NCBI GenBank assembly: GCA_963781265.1
Contig: CAWAFH010000011.1
Location: forward strand, 65,714 to 129,713
Direction: 5' to 3'
Length of the DNA: 64,000 nt
Source: WHSW01 sp963781265
GTDB taxonomy: Bacteria > Actinomycetota > Thermoleophilia > Solirubrobacterales > 70-9
In this document: positions 33,898 to 42,368 of the stretch, in pieces
How the letters are laid out: the number at the start of each line of letters is the position of its first letter
Numbering within the stretch: the stretch's first letter is position 1
The notes under the pieces: model-generated
Told to the model about the DNA's origin: nothing
The model's database searches: none
Seen by the model: the letters and a program-made list of their open reading frames with translations, nothing else
Program-made: the position numbers and the translations under genes

Positions 33898-34467
33898 ATG
33901 GCGAGCCGGGAGCGAAAGCGGGCCGAGCGGCACAAGCGCAAGGATCGCTCGACCGAGCGCCGCGCCGAGCAGGCCGCGAAACGCGAGCGGATGGCGTCGC
34001 GCACCGAGGCCAAGAACGAGGCCGCCCGCGCCGAGCTCGAGCCGTTGGCCGAGGGCGAGCGCCCGACCGTGGTCACGGTGGGCGCTGTGCTCTCGGCGGT
34101 GATCGCGATCTCGAGCGTCGTCGGCTACCTGGCCGGGATCAAGGTGACGCGGATCGGCAGCGACGGGATCGAGCAGGGCCAGCACGCTGCGCCGGTGATC
34201 TCGGTGATCGCCGCGGCCGGGCTGATGGCGACGATGGCGTACGGGATGTGGCGGGCGCGCTACTGGGCGGTGCTCGGCTTCCAGGCGCTGCTCGTGATCG
34301 TCCTGATCGCCGCCTCGCTCGGGCTGCTGCAGGCGACCTCATGGCTGCAGGCGGCCGGGACGACGCTCCTGATCGTCGCCGCCGGCGCGCTCTTCTATTT
34401 CATGATCAAGGCGATGGCCCGGATCCAGATGCCGCAGCGCCCGGGCGCTCGGCCACCCTCGAGCTGA
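33898..34467 (+). CDS. Membrane protein of unknown function with basic N-terminus
   Basis: A 189-residue protein I do not recognise. The first 45 residues are strongly basic and probably helical (MASRERKRAERHKRKDRSTE...). Three or four hydrophobic segments follow (VVTVGAVLSAVIAISSVVGYLAG, VISVIAAAGLMATMAYG, YWAVLGFQALLVIVLIAASLG, AAGTTLLIVAAGALFYFMIKA). It lies 11 nt after thiE and 27 nt before lpd. No domain or active-site motif is visible. Confidence 0.72.
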   Translation: MASRERKRAERHKRKDRSTERRAEQAAKRERMASRTEAKNEAARAELEPLAEGERPTVVTVGAVLSAVIAISSVVGYLAGIKVTRIGSDGIEQGQHAAPVISVIAAAGLMATMAYGMWRARYWAVLGFQALLVIVLIAASLGLLQATSWLQAAGTTLLIVAAGALFYFMIKAMARIQMPQRPGARPPSS

Positions 34468-34482
34468 TCGAGCGGCGTCTTA

Positions 34483-34488
34483 TAGATT
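34483..34488 (+). promoter_or_regulatory. Putative -10 box of lpdA (leaderless)
   Basis: TATAGATT region; TAGATT ends 6 nt before the lpdA ATG. No Shine-Dalgarno is present. Confidence 0.45.
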
Positions 34489-34494
34489 GGACTC

Positions 34495-35862
34495 ATGCCT
34501 GATTCGTATGACGTGATCGTTATCGGGGGCGGGCCCGGCGGCTACCACGCCGCGATTCGCGCCGCCCAACTCGGCAAGAGGACCGCCGTGGTCGAGATGG
34601 ACAAGCCCGGCGGGCGCTGTCTCAACTACGCCTGCATCCCCGCGAAGACGATGCTGCACACGGCCGAGCTCTTCGATCACGCGCAGAACAGCGCCGAGCT
34701 CGGAATCAAGGTCAAGGGCGCGGAGCTCGACTGGGGCGCGCTCGGCGACCGGCGCACCAAGGTGTCCGAGACGCTCTCGGGCGGAGTGAAGATGCTGTTC
34801 GACAAGAACAAGATCGACCTGATCGCCGGCAGGGGCGCGCTCGACGCCGACGCCAATGTGGTCGTGGACGGAACCACCTACGAGGCGGGCGCCGTCGTGC
34901 TCGCCACCGGGTCGACCGCCCTCGCGATCCCCGGGGTCGAGTTCTCGGACCGGGTCGTCGACACCTGGGGCGCCTGGTCGCTGCCCTCGCTGCCGAAGTC
35001 GATCGGAGTCGTCGGCGCCGGCGCCTCGGGCGCGGAGATCGCCTCCGCCTACGTCCGCTACGGCACCGACGTCACCCTGATCGAGATGCTGCCGCAGATC
35101 CTCCCCGCCGAGGACAAGGACATCGTCCGCGTGGTCGACCGGGTGTTCAAGAAGCAGGGCATCAAGGTCCTCACCGGAACCCCGATCTCCGACGTCGAGG
35201 CGGGCGCGAAGTCGGTCAAGGCGAAGGTCGGCGACGAGGCGATCGAGGTCGAGTACCTGTGCATCGCGGGCGGCCGCGCTCCCGATACCGAGGGGCTGGG
35301 GCTCGACGCGGCGAAGGTGAAGACCGGTGACGGCGGCAAGGTCGAGATCGACGAGTACCAGCGGACCTCGAACCCGAAGGTGTACGCGATCGGCGACCTG
35401 GTCCGCGGCCCGGCGCTCGCCCACAAGGCCCAGGAGGAGGGCGTCGTCGTCGCCGAGGCGATCGCCGGCGCCCCGACCCATCCCGTCGACCCGGAGCTGG
35501 TCCCCGGCGCCACCTTCTGCCACCCGCAGGTCGCAAGCGTCGGCATGACCGAGCAGCAGGCCAAGGACGCCGGCAAGGACGTCAAGGTCGGCAAGATGAA
35601 GCTCGGCGGGGTCGGCGCCTCGGCTGTCTACGACGATCGCGACGGGATCGTGAAGCTGGTCGTCGACGGCGAGTACGGCGAGATCCTCGGCGCCCACGTC
35701 GTCGGCAACCGGGCCTGCGACATGATCGCGGAGCTGGTCGACACGATCGCGCTCGAGGGCGGCTATCAGGAGCTGGCGCGCATCATCCACGCTCACCCGA
35801 CGATCTCCGAGGCGATCCTCGACGGCGCGCGCGCCGTCGACGGCTGGGCGATCCACCAGTAG
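34495..35862 (+). CDS. lpdA: Dihydrolipoamide dehydrogenase (E3)
   Basis: A 455-residue FAD-dependent E3 that reoxidises dihydrolipoyl groups of 2-oxoacid dehydrogenase complexes with NAD+. FAD motif VIVIGGGPGGYHAAIRAAQLG; redox disulfide in GGRCLNYACIPAK (C-x4-C); NAD motif IGVVGAGASGAEIASAY; second FAD motif VYAIGDLV; C-terminal HAHPTISEAI with the catalytic His-Glu pair. The redox loop reads NYAC rather than the common NVGC. It is the only E3 in the window and presumably serves both E1/E2 sets downstream. Confidence 0.95.
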   Translation: MPDSYDVIVIGGGPGGYHAAIRAAQLGKRTAVVEMDKPGGRCLNYACIPAKTMLHTAELFDHAQNSAELGIKVKGAELDWGALGDRRTKVSETLSGGVKMLFDKNKIDLIAGRGALDADANVVVDGTTYEAGAVVLATGSTALAIPGVEFSDRVVDTWGAWSLPSLPKSIGVVGAGASGAEIASAYVRYGTDVTLIEMLPQILPAEDKDIVRVVDRVFKKQGIKVLTGTPISDVEAGAKSVKAKVGDEAIEVEYLCIAGGRAPDTEGLGLDAAKVKTGDGGKVEIDEYQRTSNPKVYAIGDLVRGPALAHKAQEEGVVVAEAIAGAPTHPVDPELVPGATFCHPQVASVGMTEQQAKDAGKDVKVGKMKLGGVGASAVYDDRDGIVKLVVDGEYGEILGAHVVGNRACDMIAELVDTIALEGGYQELARIIHAHPTISEAILDGARAVDGWAIHQ

Positions 35863-35869
35863 GCGCGCG

Positions 35870-36313
35870 GTGGACTACGAAGCCCTGCGCGCCGGGATGG
35901 CCGCGGCGGTCCCGTTCAACAACCACCTCGGGCTGGAGGTCGCCGAGCTCGGCCCGGGAACCGCGGTCGTCCGCCTTCCCGACGACGAGCGCTTGCGAAA
36001 TCACGTCGGCTCCCAGCACGCGTCGGGGCTCTTCGCGGCCGCGGAGGCGGCCTCCGGCGGCGCGTTCGTGGCCGCCTTCGCCGAGCGGATGGGTGAGATC
36101 CGGCCGCTGGCCGCAAACGCCGAGATCGCGTTCACGAAGCTCGCCCAGGGGCCGATCACCGCCCGCGCCGAACTGCCCGCCGCGGACGCGCTGCTCGCGG
36201 CGCTCGACGCCGACGGCAAGGTCTCGTTCCCCGTCTCGGTCGAGCTGACCAACGAAGCCGGCGAGACGGTGGCGACGGCGACGATCCAATGGCACGTGCG
36301 CAAGACGGCGTGA
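35870..36313 (+). CDS. Hotdog-fold thioesterase-like protein (DUF4442/PaaI type)
   Basis: A 147-residue protein with PFNNHLGLEVAELGPGTAVVRLP, NHVGSQHASGLFAAAEAASGG (hotdog helix) and VELTNEAGETVATATIQW. These fit small hotdog acyl-CoA thioesterases. It may hydrolyse acyl-CoA released near the dehydrogenase complexes. It starts at GTG 7 nt after lpdA; its stop overlaps the next start. Confidence 0.72.
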   Translation: MDYEALRAGMAAAVPFNNHLGLEVAELGPGTAVVRLPDDERLRNHVGSQHASGLFAAAEAASGGAFVAAFAERMGEIRPLAANAEIAFTKLAQGPITARAELPAADALLAALDADGKVSFPVSVELTNEAGETVATATIQWHVRKTA

Positions 36314-36900
36314 GCGCTCCGTCGGTCTTCTACTACGACCTCGCCTCCCCCTACGCCTACCTGTCCGCCGAGCGGATCTCGCAGGTGTTCGAGGACGCCG
36401 GCGCCGAGCCGCCCGAATGGCAGCCGATCCTGCTCGGCGGCTTGTTCAAGCGCTTCGGCCGCAGCTCGTGGGGCGTCGGCCCCGAGCGCGAGGCCGGGAT
36501 GGCGGAGGTCGAGCGCCGCGCCCAGGCCTACGGGCTTCCCCCGCTGCGCTGGCCCGATCCCTGGCCCGGCAACTCGCTGACCGCGATGCGGGCGGCGGTG
36601 TTCGCGAAGGAGCTCGGCCGCGCGGTCTCGTTCTCGCTCGCCGCCTTCCGCCAGGCGTTCGCCGCCGGCCGCGACCTGACCGAGCCCGACAACGTCTTCA
36701 TCGCCGCGGCCTCCTCGGAGCTTCACCCGCGCTCGCTGCAGGCCGCGATCGCCCGGGACGCGATCAAGCAGCGCCTGCGCGAGGCGACCGACACGGCGGG
36801 CGATCGCGGCGTCTTCGGAGTGCCGGCGGTGGTCGTCGGCGGGGAGGTCTTCTGGGGCGACGACCAGCTCGAGGCGGCCGCCTCAGCCGCGGCCGGCTGA
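36310..36900 (+). CDS. DsbA-family protein, 2-hydroxychromene-2-carboxylate isomerase-like
   Basis: A 196-residue thioredoxin-fold protein. SVFYYDLASPYAYLSAERI at the N-terminus is the HCCA isomerase/GST-kappa signature with Ser in place of the DsbA CxxC. ILLGGLFKR and GVFGVPAVVVGGEVFWGDDQL fit the family. Such enzymes use glutathione or act on hydroxychromene carboxylates; the substrate here is unknown. GTG 36310 overlaps the preceding TGA, so it is coupled to the thioesterase-like gene. Confidence 0.8.
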   Translation: MSAPSVFYYDLASPYAYLSAERISQVFEDAGAEPPEWQPILLGGLFKRFGRSSWGVGPEREAGMAEVERRAQAYGLPPLRWPDPWPGNSLTAMRAAVFAKELGRAVSFSLAAFRQAFAAGRDLTEPDNVFIAAASSELHPRSLQAAIARDAIKQRLREATDTAGDRGVFGVPAVVVGGEVFWGDDQLEAAASAAAG

Positions 36901-36952
36901 GCGCAGTCTGATCTCGGTCGAGCCCTGGCGCGTGGGCGCGCGAGGGTTGAGC

Positions 36953-36958
36953 TATGTT
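36953..36958 (+). promoter_or_regulatory. Putative -10 box of the first E1 operon (leaderless)
   Basis: TATGTT lies 7 nt before GTG 36966. It overlaps the alternative ATG at 36954, which argues for the downstream start. Confidence 0.4.
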
Positions 36959-36965
36959 GAAGTGG

Positions 36966-38240
36966 GTGGCTGAGAAGACGGTGAAGACGGCAGACGTGGA
37001 CGGGGCGACGGCCTCGACGCGCCCGCTTCCCGAACCCGAGACCGCGCTCGAGCTGCTCGAGACGATGGGGCTGATCCGCCGCTTCGAGGAGGAGGCGGGT
37101 CGCCAGTACCAGAAGGCGAAGGCCGGCGGGTTCCTTCACCTCGCGATCGGCGAGGAGGCGACGATCGTCGGCACCACCTCGGCGATGCAGGCAACCGACT
37201 ACCTGATCGGCACCTACCGCACGCACGGGCACGCGATCGCGCGTGGCACCGACCCGAACCACGTGATGGCCGAGCTCTTCGGCCGCGTCGACGGGACCTC
37301 CGGCGGGCGTGGCGGCTCGATGCACGTCTTCGACGGGGAGCGCCGGTTCATGGGCGGCTACGGGATCGTGGGCGGCAACCTGCCGCTCGCCGCCGGGCTC
37401 GCGCTCGCCTCCGACTACAAGGGCACGGACGAGGTCACCGTCTGCATGTTCGGCGATGGCGCCTCGAACACCGGGAACTTCGGCGAGACCATGAACCTGG
37501 CTGCGCTCTGGCGCCTGCCGGTGGTCTTCATCCTCGAGAACAACCTCTACGGGATGGGCACCTCGGTCGAGCGCCACTCGGCGGTCACCGACTTCTCCAA
37601 GAAGGCGGAGGGCCTCGGCGTCCCGGGCGTGCGCGCGGACGGCATGGACGTGCTGGCGATGCGCGAAACGGTCGCCGAGCACATCGCGATCGCCCGCGAG
37701 GAGCGCCGGCCGACGATGGTCGAGGCGTTCACGTACCGCTTCCGCGGCCACTCCGCCGCCGACCCCGAGGTCTATCGGACCAAGGAGGAGGTCGAGGAGT
37801 GGCGCAAGAAGGACCCGATCGAGATCCTCGCCAATCGGCTCGAGGCCGAGGGACTCCTGTCCGAGAGCGCCCGCGACGAGATGCGCGAGCGGGTCGAGGC
37901 CCGGGTGCTCGCCGCGGTCGAGTTCGCCGATTCCTCTCCCGAGCCGCCGCTCGACACCCTCTACGACCACCTGTACGTCGTCGGCGACCAGGTTCCCGGC
38001 TGGTACGCGGTCGACGAGCGCGCCCCGCAGCCGTTCGCGGGGGAGCGAGAGGGCGAGGAGCTGACCGGCGAGGCGAAGCGACTTGCCGAGGCCGGGGCCG
38101 CGTACGGAGGCCAGGCCGCCGCGACCTCCGGGCGCAAGCCGGGTGACACGCTCGAGGATCGCGAGGCCGCCGACGCGCTCGAGGACCGCGAGGAGTTCAT
38201 CACCGAGGACGACGAGGGCGAGACGCAGGGCCCCTGGTGA
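36966..38240 (+). CDS. pdhA: 2-oxoacid (pyruvate-type) dehydrogenase E1 alpha subunit
   Basis: TPP-dependent E1 alpha chain, about 424 residues. LIRRFEEEAGRQYQ and GFLHLAIGEEA at the N-terminus, YRTHGHAIARG, RGGSMHVFD, and the TPP/Mg motif GDGASNTGNFGETMNLAALW...VFILENN. The pattern fits acetyl-transferring PDH E1 alpha. After the usual end (LYDHLYV) there is an unusual acidic C-terminal extension of about 80 residues (GEREGEELTGEAKRLAE ... EDDEGETQGPW). The GTG start is chosen because it follows a leaderless -10 box; ATG 36954 adds four residues. Substrate specificity (pyruvate or other) is inferred. Confidence 0.9.
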   Translation: MAEKTVKTADVDGATASTRPLPEPETALELLETMGLIRRFEEEAGRQYQKAKAGGFLHLAIGEEATIVGTTSAMQATDYLIGTYRTHGHAIARGTDPNHVMAELFGRVDGTSGGRGGSMHVFDGERRFMGGYGIVGGNLPLAAGLALASDYKGTDEVTVCMFGDGASNTGNFGETMNLAALWRLPVVFILENNLYGMGTSVERHSAVTDFSKKAEGLGVPGVRADGMDVLAMRETVAEHIAIAREERRPTMVEAFTYRFRGHSAADPEVYRTKEEVEEWRKKDPIEILANRLEAEGLLSESARDEMRERVEARVLAAVEFADSSPEPPLDTLYDHLYVVGDQVPGWYAVDERAPQPFAGEREGEELTGEAKRLAEAGAAYGGQAAATSGRKPGDTLEDREAADALEDREEFITEDDEGETQGPW

Positions 38241-38244
38241 GCTG

Positions 38245-39237
38245 ATGGCGCCATTGAGGATGAGGGAAGCGCTGCGTGACGCGATGGCGGAGGAGATGCG
38301 CCGCGACGAATCCGTCTACGTGATGGGCGAGGACGTCGGCGTCTTCCAGGGCGCGTTCAAGGTCACCGAGGGATTGCTCGAGGAGTTCGGCGAGCGACGG
38401 GTCCGCGACACGCCGATCTCGGAGAACACGATCGTCGGCATGGGCGTCGGCTCGGCGATGGGCGGGCTGCGGCCGGTGGTCGAGCTGATGACGGTCAACT
38501 TCGCCCTGCTCGCCTTCGACCAGATCATCAACCACGCCGCCGCGATCCCCTACATGTTCAACGGCCAGGCGCAGGTGCCGCTCGTCGTGCGGATGCCGGG
38601 CGGCGGCGGGCACCAGCTCGGGCCGACCCACTCCCACAGCTTCGAGGCGATGTTCCTCCAGATCCCCGGTCTGCTCGTCGCCTGCCCGTCGACGCCCGCG
38701 GACGGCAAGGGTCTGCTGAAGGCGGCGATCCGCGACGACAACCCCGTCATCTTCATCGAACACGAGACGCTCTACGGCGCCCGCGGCGAGGTCCCCGAGG
38801 GCGATGACCACGTGATCGACTTCGGCGACGCGGCGATCCGCCGCGAGGGCACCGACGTGACCGTCGTCGCGATCCTGCGAATGGCCCACATCGCCCAGCA
38901 GGCGGCGAAGACGCTCTCAGCAGAGCACGGGGTCGAGGCCGAGGTGATCGACCCCCGGACGCTGCGCCCGCTCGACCTCGACTCGATTCTCGCCTCGGTC
39001 CGCAAGACCCACCGGCTGGTGATCGTCGAGGAGGGCTGGCCGCACGGCGGGGTCGGCGCCAACATCGCGGCCCTGGTCGCCGAGCAGGCGTTCGACGACC
39101 TCGACGCGCCGATCCAGCGGGTCACCGGCGCCGACGTCCCGATGCCTTACTCGAAGCGACTCGAGCAGTCTGCGATCCCCCACGCCGAGCATGTCGTCAG
39201 CGCCGCCCTCGCCACGACGCAGGGGGCCTTCGGCTGA
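38245..39237 (+). CDS. pdhB: 2-oxoacid (pyruvate-type) dehydrogenase E1 beta subunit
   Basis: A 330-residue E1 beta chain. It shows MREALRDAMAEEMRRDE, YVMGEDVGVFQGAFKVTEGL, RVRDTPISENTIVGMGVGSAMGG, GQAQVPLVVRMPGGGGHQLGPTHSHSFEAM and the C-terminal domain IDPRTLRPLDLDSI ... VIVEEGW. It begins 4 nt after E1 alpha and forms the alpha2beta2 decarboxylase with it. The E2 gene follows after 37 nt containing a dispersed repeat. Confidence 0.93.
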   Translation: MAPLRMREALRDAMAEEMRRDESVYVMGEDVGVFQGAFKVTEGLLEEFGERRVRDTPISENTIVGMGVGSAMGGLRPVVELMTVNFALLAFDQIINHAAAIPYMFNGQAQVPLVVRMPGGGGHQLGPTHSHSFEAMFLQIPGLLVACPSTPADGKGLLKAAIRDDNPVIFIEHETLYGARGEVPEGDDHVIDFGDAAIRREGTDVTVVAILRMAHIAQQAAKTLSAEHGVEAEVIDPRTLRPLDLDSILASVRKTHRLVIVEEGWPHGGVGANIAALVAEQAFDDLDAPIQRVTGADVPMPYSKRLEQSAIPHAEHVVSAALATTQGAFG

Positions 39238-39245
39238 CCATGGCA

Positions 39246-39266
39246 CCCCCGGACGCGAAGCGGAGG
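39246..39266 (+). repeat. Dispersed GCGAAGC-core hairpin element, copy 2
   Basis: Twenty-one bases are identical to the copies at 566-589 and 43396-43419. Flanks CATGGCACC and GGTGGCCATG are nearly self-complementary and differ from the arms of the other copies. It lies just before the E2 ATG. Confidence 0.75.
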
Positions 39267-39274
39267 CGGTGGCC

Positions 39275-40539
39275 ATGTCCGTAGACATCGTCATGCCGCG
39301 CTTGTCCGACTCGATGGAAGAGGGGACCGTGCTCACCTGGATGAAGGCGGTCGGCGACGAGGTCGCGCTCGGCGAGGAGCTGGTCGAGATCGAGACCGAC
39401 AAGGCGAACATGGTCTTCGAGTCCGACGCCGCGGGAACCCTGATCGAGATCGTCGCCGGCGAGGGCGACACGCTGCCGATCGGCGAGGTGATCGCGCGGG
39501 TGGGCGATCCGTCTGAAGCTCCAGCGGGTGGTGACGGCGGCGAGGACGGGAAGGCCCCCGCAGCCGAAGCTGCGTCGCCCGCTCCCCAAGCCCCCTCCCC
39601 CACCCAGCAAGAGACCCCGAGTCCCGCGACCGCTGGGAGTGACGGAGGCGGCGGCCGGGTGAAGGCGAGCCCGCTGGCGCGGCGGATCGCCGGCGAGAAG
39701 GGCATCGACCTGCACTCCGTCCAGGGCTCGGGACCGGGCGGCCGAATCATCAAGGCCGACGTCGAGAACGCGCCGCCGCCGGCCGGCGCCTGCGGGCACG
39801 CCCCAGCGCCGGCGGCCGCCGTCCGCGTCATCCCCCGAGACCGCCAAGGGTTCGGTCGAGACGGTCGAGCTCACCAAGCTGCAGCAGACCGTCAGCCGCC
39901 GGATGGCCGAGTCGAAGGCGACCGCCCCGCACTTCTACCTGCAGGCGAACATCGACATGAGCGCCGCCTGGGACGCGCGGGCGCGGATCAAGGCCGCCGC
40001 GGCCGAGGGCGCGGTGATCCCCTCGTTCAACGACATGGTCGTGAAGGCCTGCGCGATCGCGCTGCGCGAGTTCCCGCGCGCCAACGGCGCCTATCGCGAC
40101 GGCAAGTGGGAGCTCTACTCGCGCGTCAACGTCGGGATCGCGGTCGCGGCGCGGGACGCGCTCGTGGTCCCGACGGTCTTCGACGCCGACTCGAAGGGCC
40201 TGACCCGGATCGCGACCGAGTCGCGGGCGCTGGCGGCGAAGGTCCGCGACGGCTCGATCACCCCGCCCGAGCTCTCCGGCGGCACCTTCACGGTCTCGAA
40301 CCTCGGGATGTACGGGATCTCGAACTTCCACGCGGTGATCAACCAGCCCCAGGCGGCGATCCTCGCGGTCGGGGCGATCACCGAGACCCCGGTCGTCCGC
40401 GACGGCGAGATCACCACCGCGCGGCTGATGGGCGTCACGCTCGCCTGCGACCACCGGATCCTCTACGGCGCCGACGGCGCCGAGTTCCTCGGCCGGGTGC
40501 GCGGCGCTGCTCGAGGAGCCCCTCGGCCTCGCGCTCTAG
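39275..40539 (+). pseudogene. pdhC: Dihydrolipoamide acyltransferase (E2) of the first complex, two frameshifts
   Basis: The lipoyl domain (MSVDIVMPRLSDSMEEGTV, with EIETDKANMVFE lipoyl-Lys) is followed by a Pro/Ala linker and peripheral-subunit-binding domain (VKASPLARRIAGEKGIDL, GSGPGGRIIKADV). The frame breaks in the linker (about 39770-39830). The catalytic domain (MAESKATAPHFYLQANIDM, LSGGTFTVSNLGMYG, INQPQAAILAVG) ends with another break near 40496-40505, after which ALLEEPLGLAL stops at 40539. The 1265-nt span is 3n+2, consistent with two extra bases. The active-site block reads DHRILYGADGAEF, with Tyr where the usual HxxxDG motif has Asp. Error or decay are both possible. Confidence 0.85.
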
Positions 40540-40546
40540 GGCCACC

Positions 40547-41032
40547 GTGCCCGGGCGGCTGATCGACATCCCGCTCGAATCGCTCCCGTACATCGACGAG
40601 CACGGCGCCGAGGTCTCCGCGAGCGCCGAGCGCACCTGGGCGGCGCTGCTCGCCTACATCGGCGGGACCGGCGGCCACCTGCTCGCGGGCCTGGCGGCGC
40701 GCGGGCTCGGCTGCGAGCCCTCCGGGCGCCACGGCGAGGCCGGCAGGATCGGCTCGACGGTCCCCGGCTTCATCGTGACGCGGTCGATCGCCCCGGCGGT
40801 CCTGGCGATGATGGGCGAGCACCGGTTCGCCCGCTACGCGCTGATCTTCCGGATCGCCGAGCTCGGCGGCGGCACCGTCCGCCTGGGCGCCGAGAGCCGG
40901 GGCGAGTTCCCGGGCCGCGCCGGTCGCGCCTACCGGCTGGCGGTGATCGGCAGCCGCGGGCACGTGGTGGCGACCCGTGGAATCCTGCGATCGGTGCGGC
41001 GGGCCGCGGAGTCTGACCGCGATCTGGGTTGA
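40547..41032 (+). CDS. Conserved-looking protein of unknown function (SRPBCC-like)
   Basis: A 161-residue protein with RLIDIPLESLPYIDEHGAEVSA, ERTWAALLAYIGG, GFIVTRSIAPAVLAMMGEHRFARYALIF and RLAVIGSRGHVVAT. The alternating strand pattern is compatible with a helix-grip (START/SRPBCC) fold, but I cannot confirm a family. GTG start 7 nt after the restored E2 stop, probably the last gene of this operon. Its TGA overlaps the -35 box of the next promoter. Confidence 0.6.
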   Translation: MPGRLIDIPLESLPYIDEHGAEVSASAERTWAALLAYIGGTGGHLLAGLAARGLGCEPSGRHGEAGRIGSTVPGFIVTRSIAPAVLAMMGEHRFARYALIFRIAELGGGTVRLGAESRGEFPGRAGRAYRLAVIGSRGHVVATRGILRSVRRAAESDRDLG

Positions 41033-41056
41033 AACGTCGGGGATCGGGAATAGAAT
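41029..41056 (+). promoter_or_regulatory. Strong sigma70-type promoter of the second 2-oxoacid dehydrogenase operon
   Basis: TTGAAA (41029-41034) and TAGAAT (41051-41056), spacing 16 bp; each box matches 5 of 6 consensus bases. This is the best promoter in the window. The predicted start of transcription is near 41063. Confidence 0.65.
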
Positions 41057-41068
41057 CGCTGTAGCGAT
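41055..41068. promoter_or_regulatory. Palindromic operator candidate over the start of transcription
   Basis: ATCGCT-gt-AGCGAT is a perfect hexamer inverted repeat overlapping the end of the -10 box and the predicted start, where a bound repressor would block initiation. Confidence 0.5.
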
Positions 41069-41231
41069 CCGCACGAGTCATCAGCTCGAACGGATCCAGA
41101 CATAGGGAGCGAGGGCGGAACCCCGAGCACCCATCGTCCATAGGCGCCGCGGAGGAGATCCCGATGCGGCGAAAGCCAGGCCGGTAACGAGGAGATCCCG
41201 AAGGATCGGCCAGACGCGAAGGGCGGAGAGA
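41063..41231 (+). ncRNA. Structured 5' leader of unknown class
   Basis: The predicted leader of about 165 nt contains GATCCG/CGGATC with inner CGAG/CTCG (41066-41096), CGCCGC/GCGGCG (41145-41171, 15-nt loop) and GGCCG/CGGCC (41179-41211, 23-nt loop). The last two loops both contain GAGGAGATCCCGA (41152-41164 and 41189-41201). It ends at GGCGGAGAG just before the bkdA ATG. I compared it by eye with TPP, FMN, glycine, c-di-GMP, ydaO and SAM motifs and found no match. Confidence 0.45.
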
Positions 41232-42368
41232 ATGAAGCCAGTCGATGGCGCGGTCGCGAGCGATCCTGCCCGCGACCAGTTGCGCGCACGTAGGAACGGG
41301 ACGGGAGGCGTCGAGAAGGAGGCGCAGGGCGAGGCGTGGCTCACCCGGGAGGACCGCGCGAACCTGCTGCGGTTCATGGCGATGATGCGGGCGGCCGAGG
41401 AGCGCGGGATCACGCTCTATCGGCAGGGCAAGATCCCCGGCAGCTTCTACGACGGCTGCGGACAGGAGGCCGTCTCGGTGGGCTCCTCGTTCGTGCTCGG
41501 TCCGCGCGATCGGATGTGCATCCTGCATCGCGATCTCGGCGCGCACTTCGTCCGCGGGGTGACGCCGGACCGTTACCTCGCCAACTACATGGGCCGCAGC
41601 GGCGGCGTCACCGGGGGCAAGGACGGCAACATGCACTTCGGCGATCCGGCGCTCGGCTGCGTCGGCATGGTCTCGATGCTGCCCGACATGGCGCTGGTCG
41701 CCGGCGGGATGGCGATGGCATTCAAGCTCCGCGGCGAGGCGCGGGTCGCGATGACCTACTTCGGCGAGGGCTCGACGGCGAACGGCCAGTGGCACGAGGC
41801 GATGAACTTCGCCGGTGTGCACGAGCTGCCGGTGGTCTTCTTGCTCGAGAACAACGGGTTCGCCTACTCGACCCCGAACGAGCTCGAGTTCGCTGTCGAC
41901 CCGGTCGAGCGCGCTGCCACGTACGGGTTCCCGGGCGTGCTGGTGGACGGCAACGACGTCGAGGCGGTGTTCGAGGCGTCGCGGGAGGCCGCCGAACGCG
42001 CCCGCGCCGGTGCGGGCCCGACGCTGATCGAGTGCCGGACGATGCGCATGCACGGCCACGGCGCCCACGACGACATGAGCTACGTCCCGGACGCGATGCG
42101 CGATGAGTGGTCGCAGCGCGACCCGATCGAGCGCTACTCCGAGCGGCTGGTCGCCGAGCACGGGTTCGCCGCCGGCGAGGTCGAGTCGATCCGCTCCGAG
42201 GTCAAGGACTACGTCGACGAGTGCGCCCGCAAGGCGCTCGATTCGCCGCTGCCGGAGCCCGACGTCGCGACCAGCGGCGTGTTCGCCGACGAGGTCACCG
42301 CGCTGGGCGATGGACACGCCCCGTGGTCGCGCTGGGTCGCCGCGCAGGGCCGGGAGGTCGCCGCATGA
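41232..42368 (+). CDS. bkdA: Branched-chain-type 2-oxoacid dehydrogenase E1 alpha subunit
   Basis: A 378-residue TPP-dependent E1 alpha chain. It shows LTREDRANLLRFMAMMRAAEER, GSFYDGCGQEAVSVGSSF, LHRDLGAHFVRG, GGVTGGKDGNMHFG and the TPP motif FGEGSTANGQWHEAMNFAGVHELPVVFLLENN. The context with leucine-type dehydrogenase points to branched-chain keto acids (iso/anteiso primer and Val/Leu/Ile degradation); an acetoin or other substrate cannot be excluded. Preceded by a strong promoter and structured leader. The stop overlaps the bkdB ATG. Confidence 0.85.
   Translation: MKPVDGAVASDPARDQLRARRNGTGGVEKEAQGEAWLTREDRANLLRFMAMMRAAEERGITLYRQGKIPGSFYDGCGQEAVSVGSSFVLGPRDRMCILHRDLGAHFVRGVTPDRYLANYMGRSGGVTGGKDGNMHFGDPALGCVGMVSMLPDMALVAGGMAMAFKLRGEARVAMTYFGEGSTANGQWHEAMNFAGVHELPVVFLLENNGFAYSTPNELEFAVDPVERAATYGFPGVLVDGNDVEAVFEASREAAERARAGAGPTLIECRTMRMHGHGAHDDMSYVPDAMRDEWSQRDPIERYSERLVAEHGFAAGEVESIRSEVKDYVDECARKALDSPLPEPDVATSGVFADEVTALGDGHAPWSRWVAAQGREVAA

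Noticed and set aside
39240..39284. A 14-residue upstream ORF (MAPPDAKRRRWPCP) before the first E2 start
   Set aside because: It is created by the dispersed repeat and has no Shine-Dalgarno; there is no sign that it regulates E2.
41033..41231. Leader as glycine, TPP, FMN, c-di-GMP or c-di-AMP riboswitch
   Set aside because: The GGGAACC-like and GCGAAAGCC words resemble parts of some classes, but the remaining conserved blocks are missing or in the wrong order.
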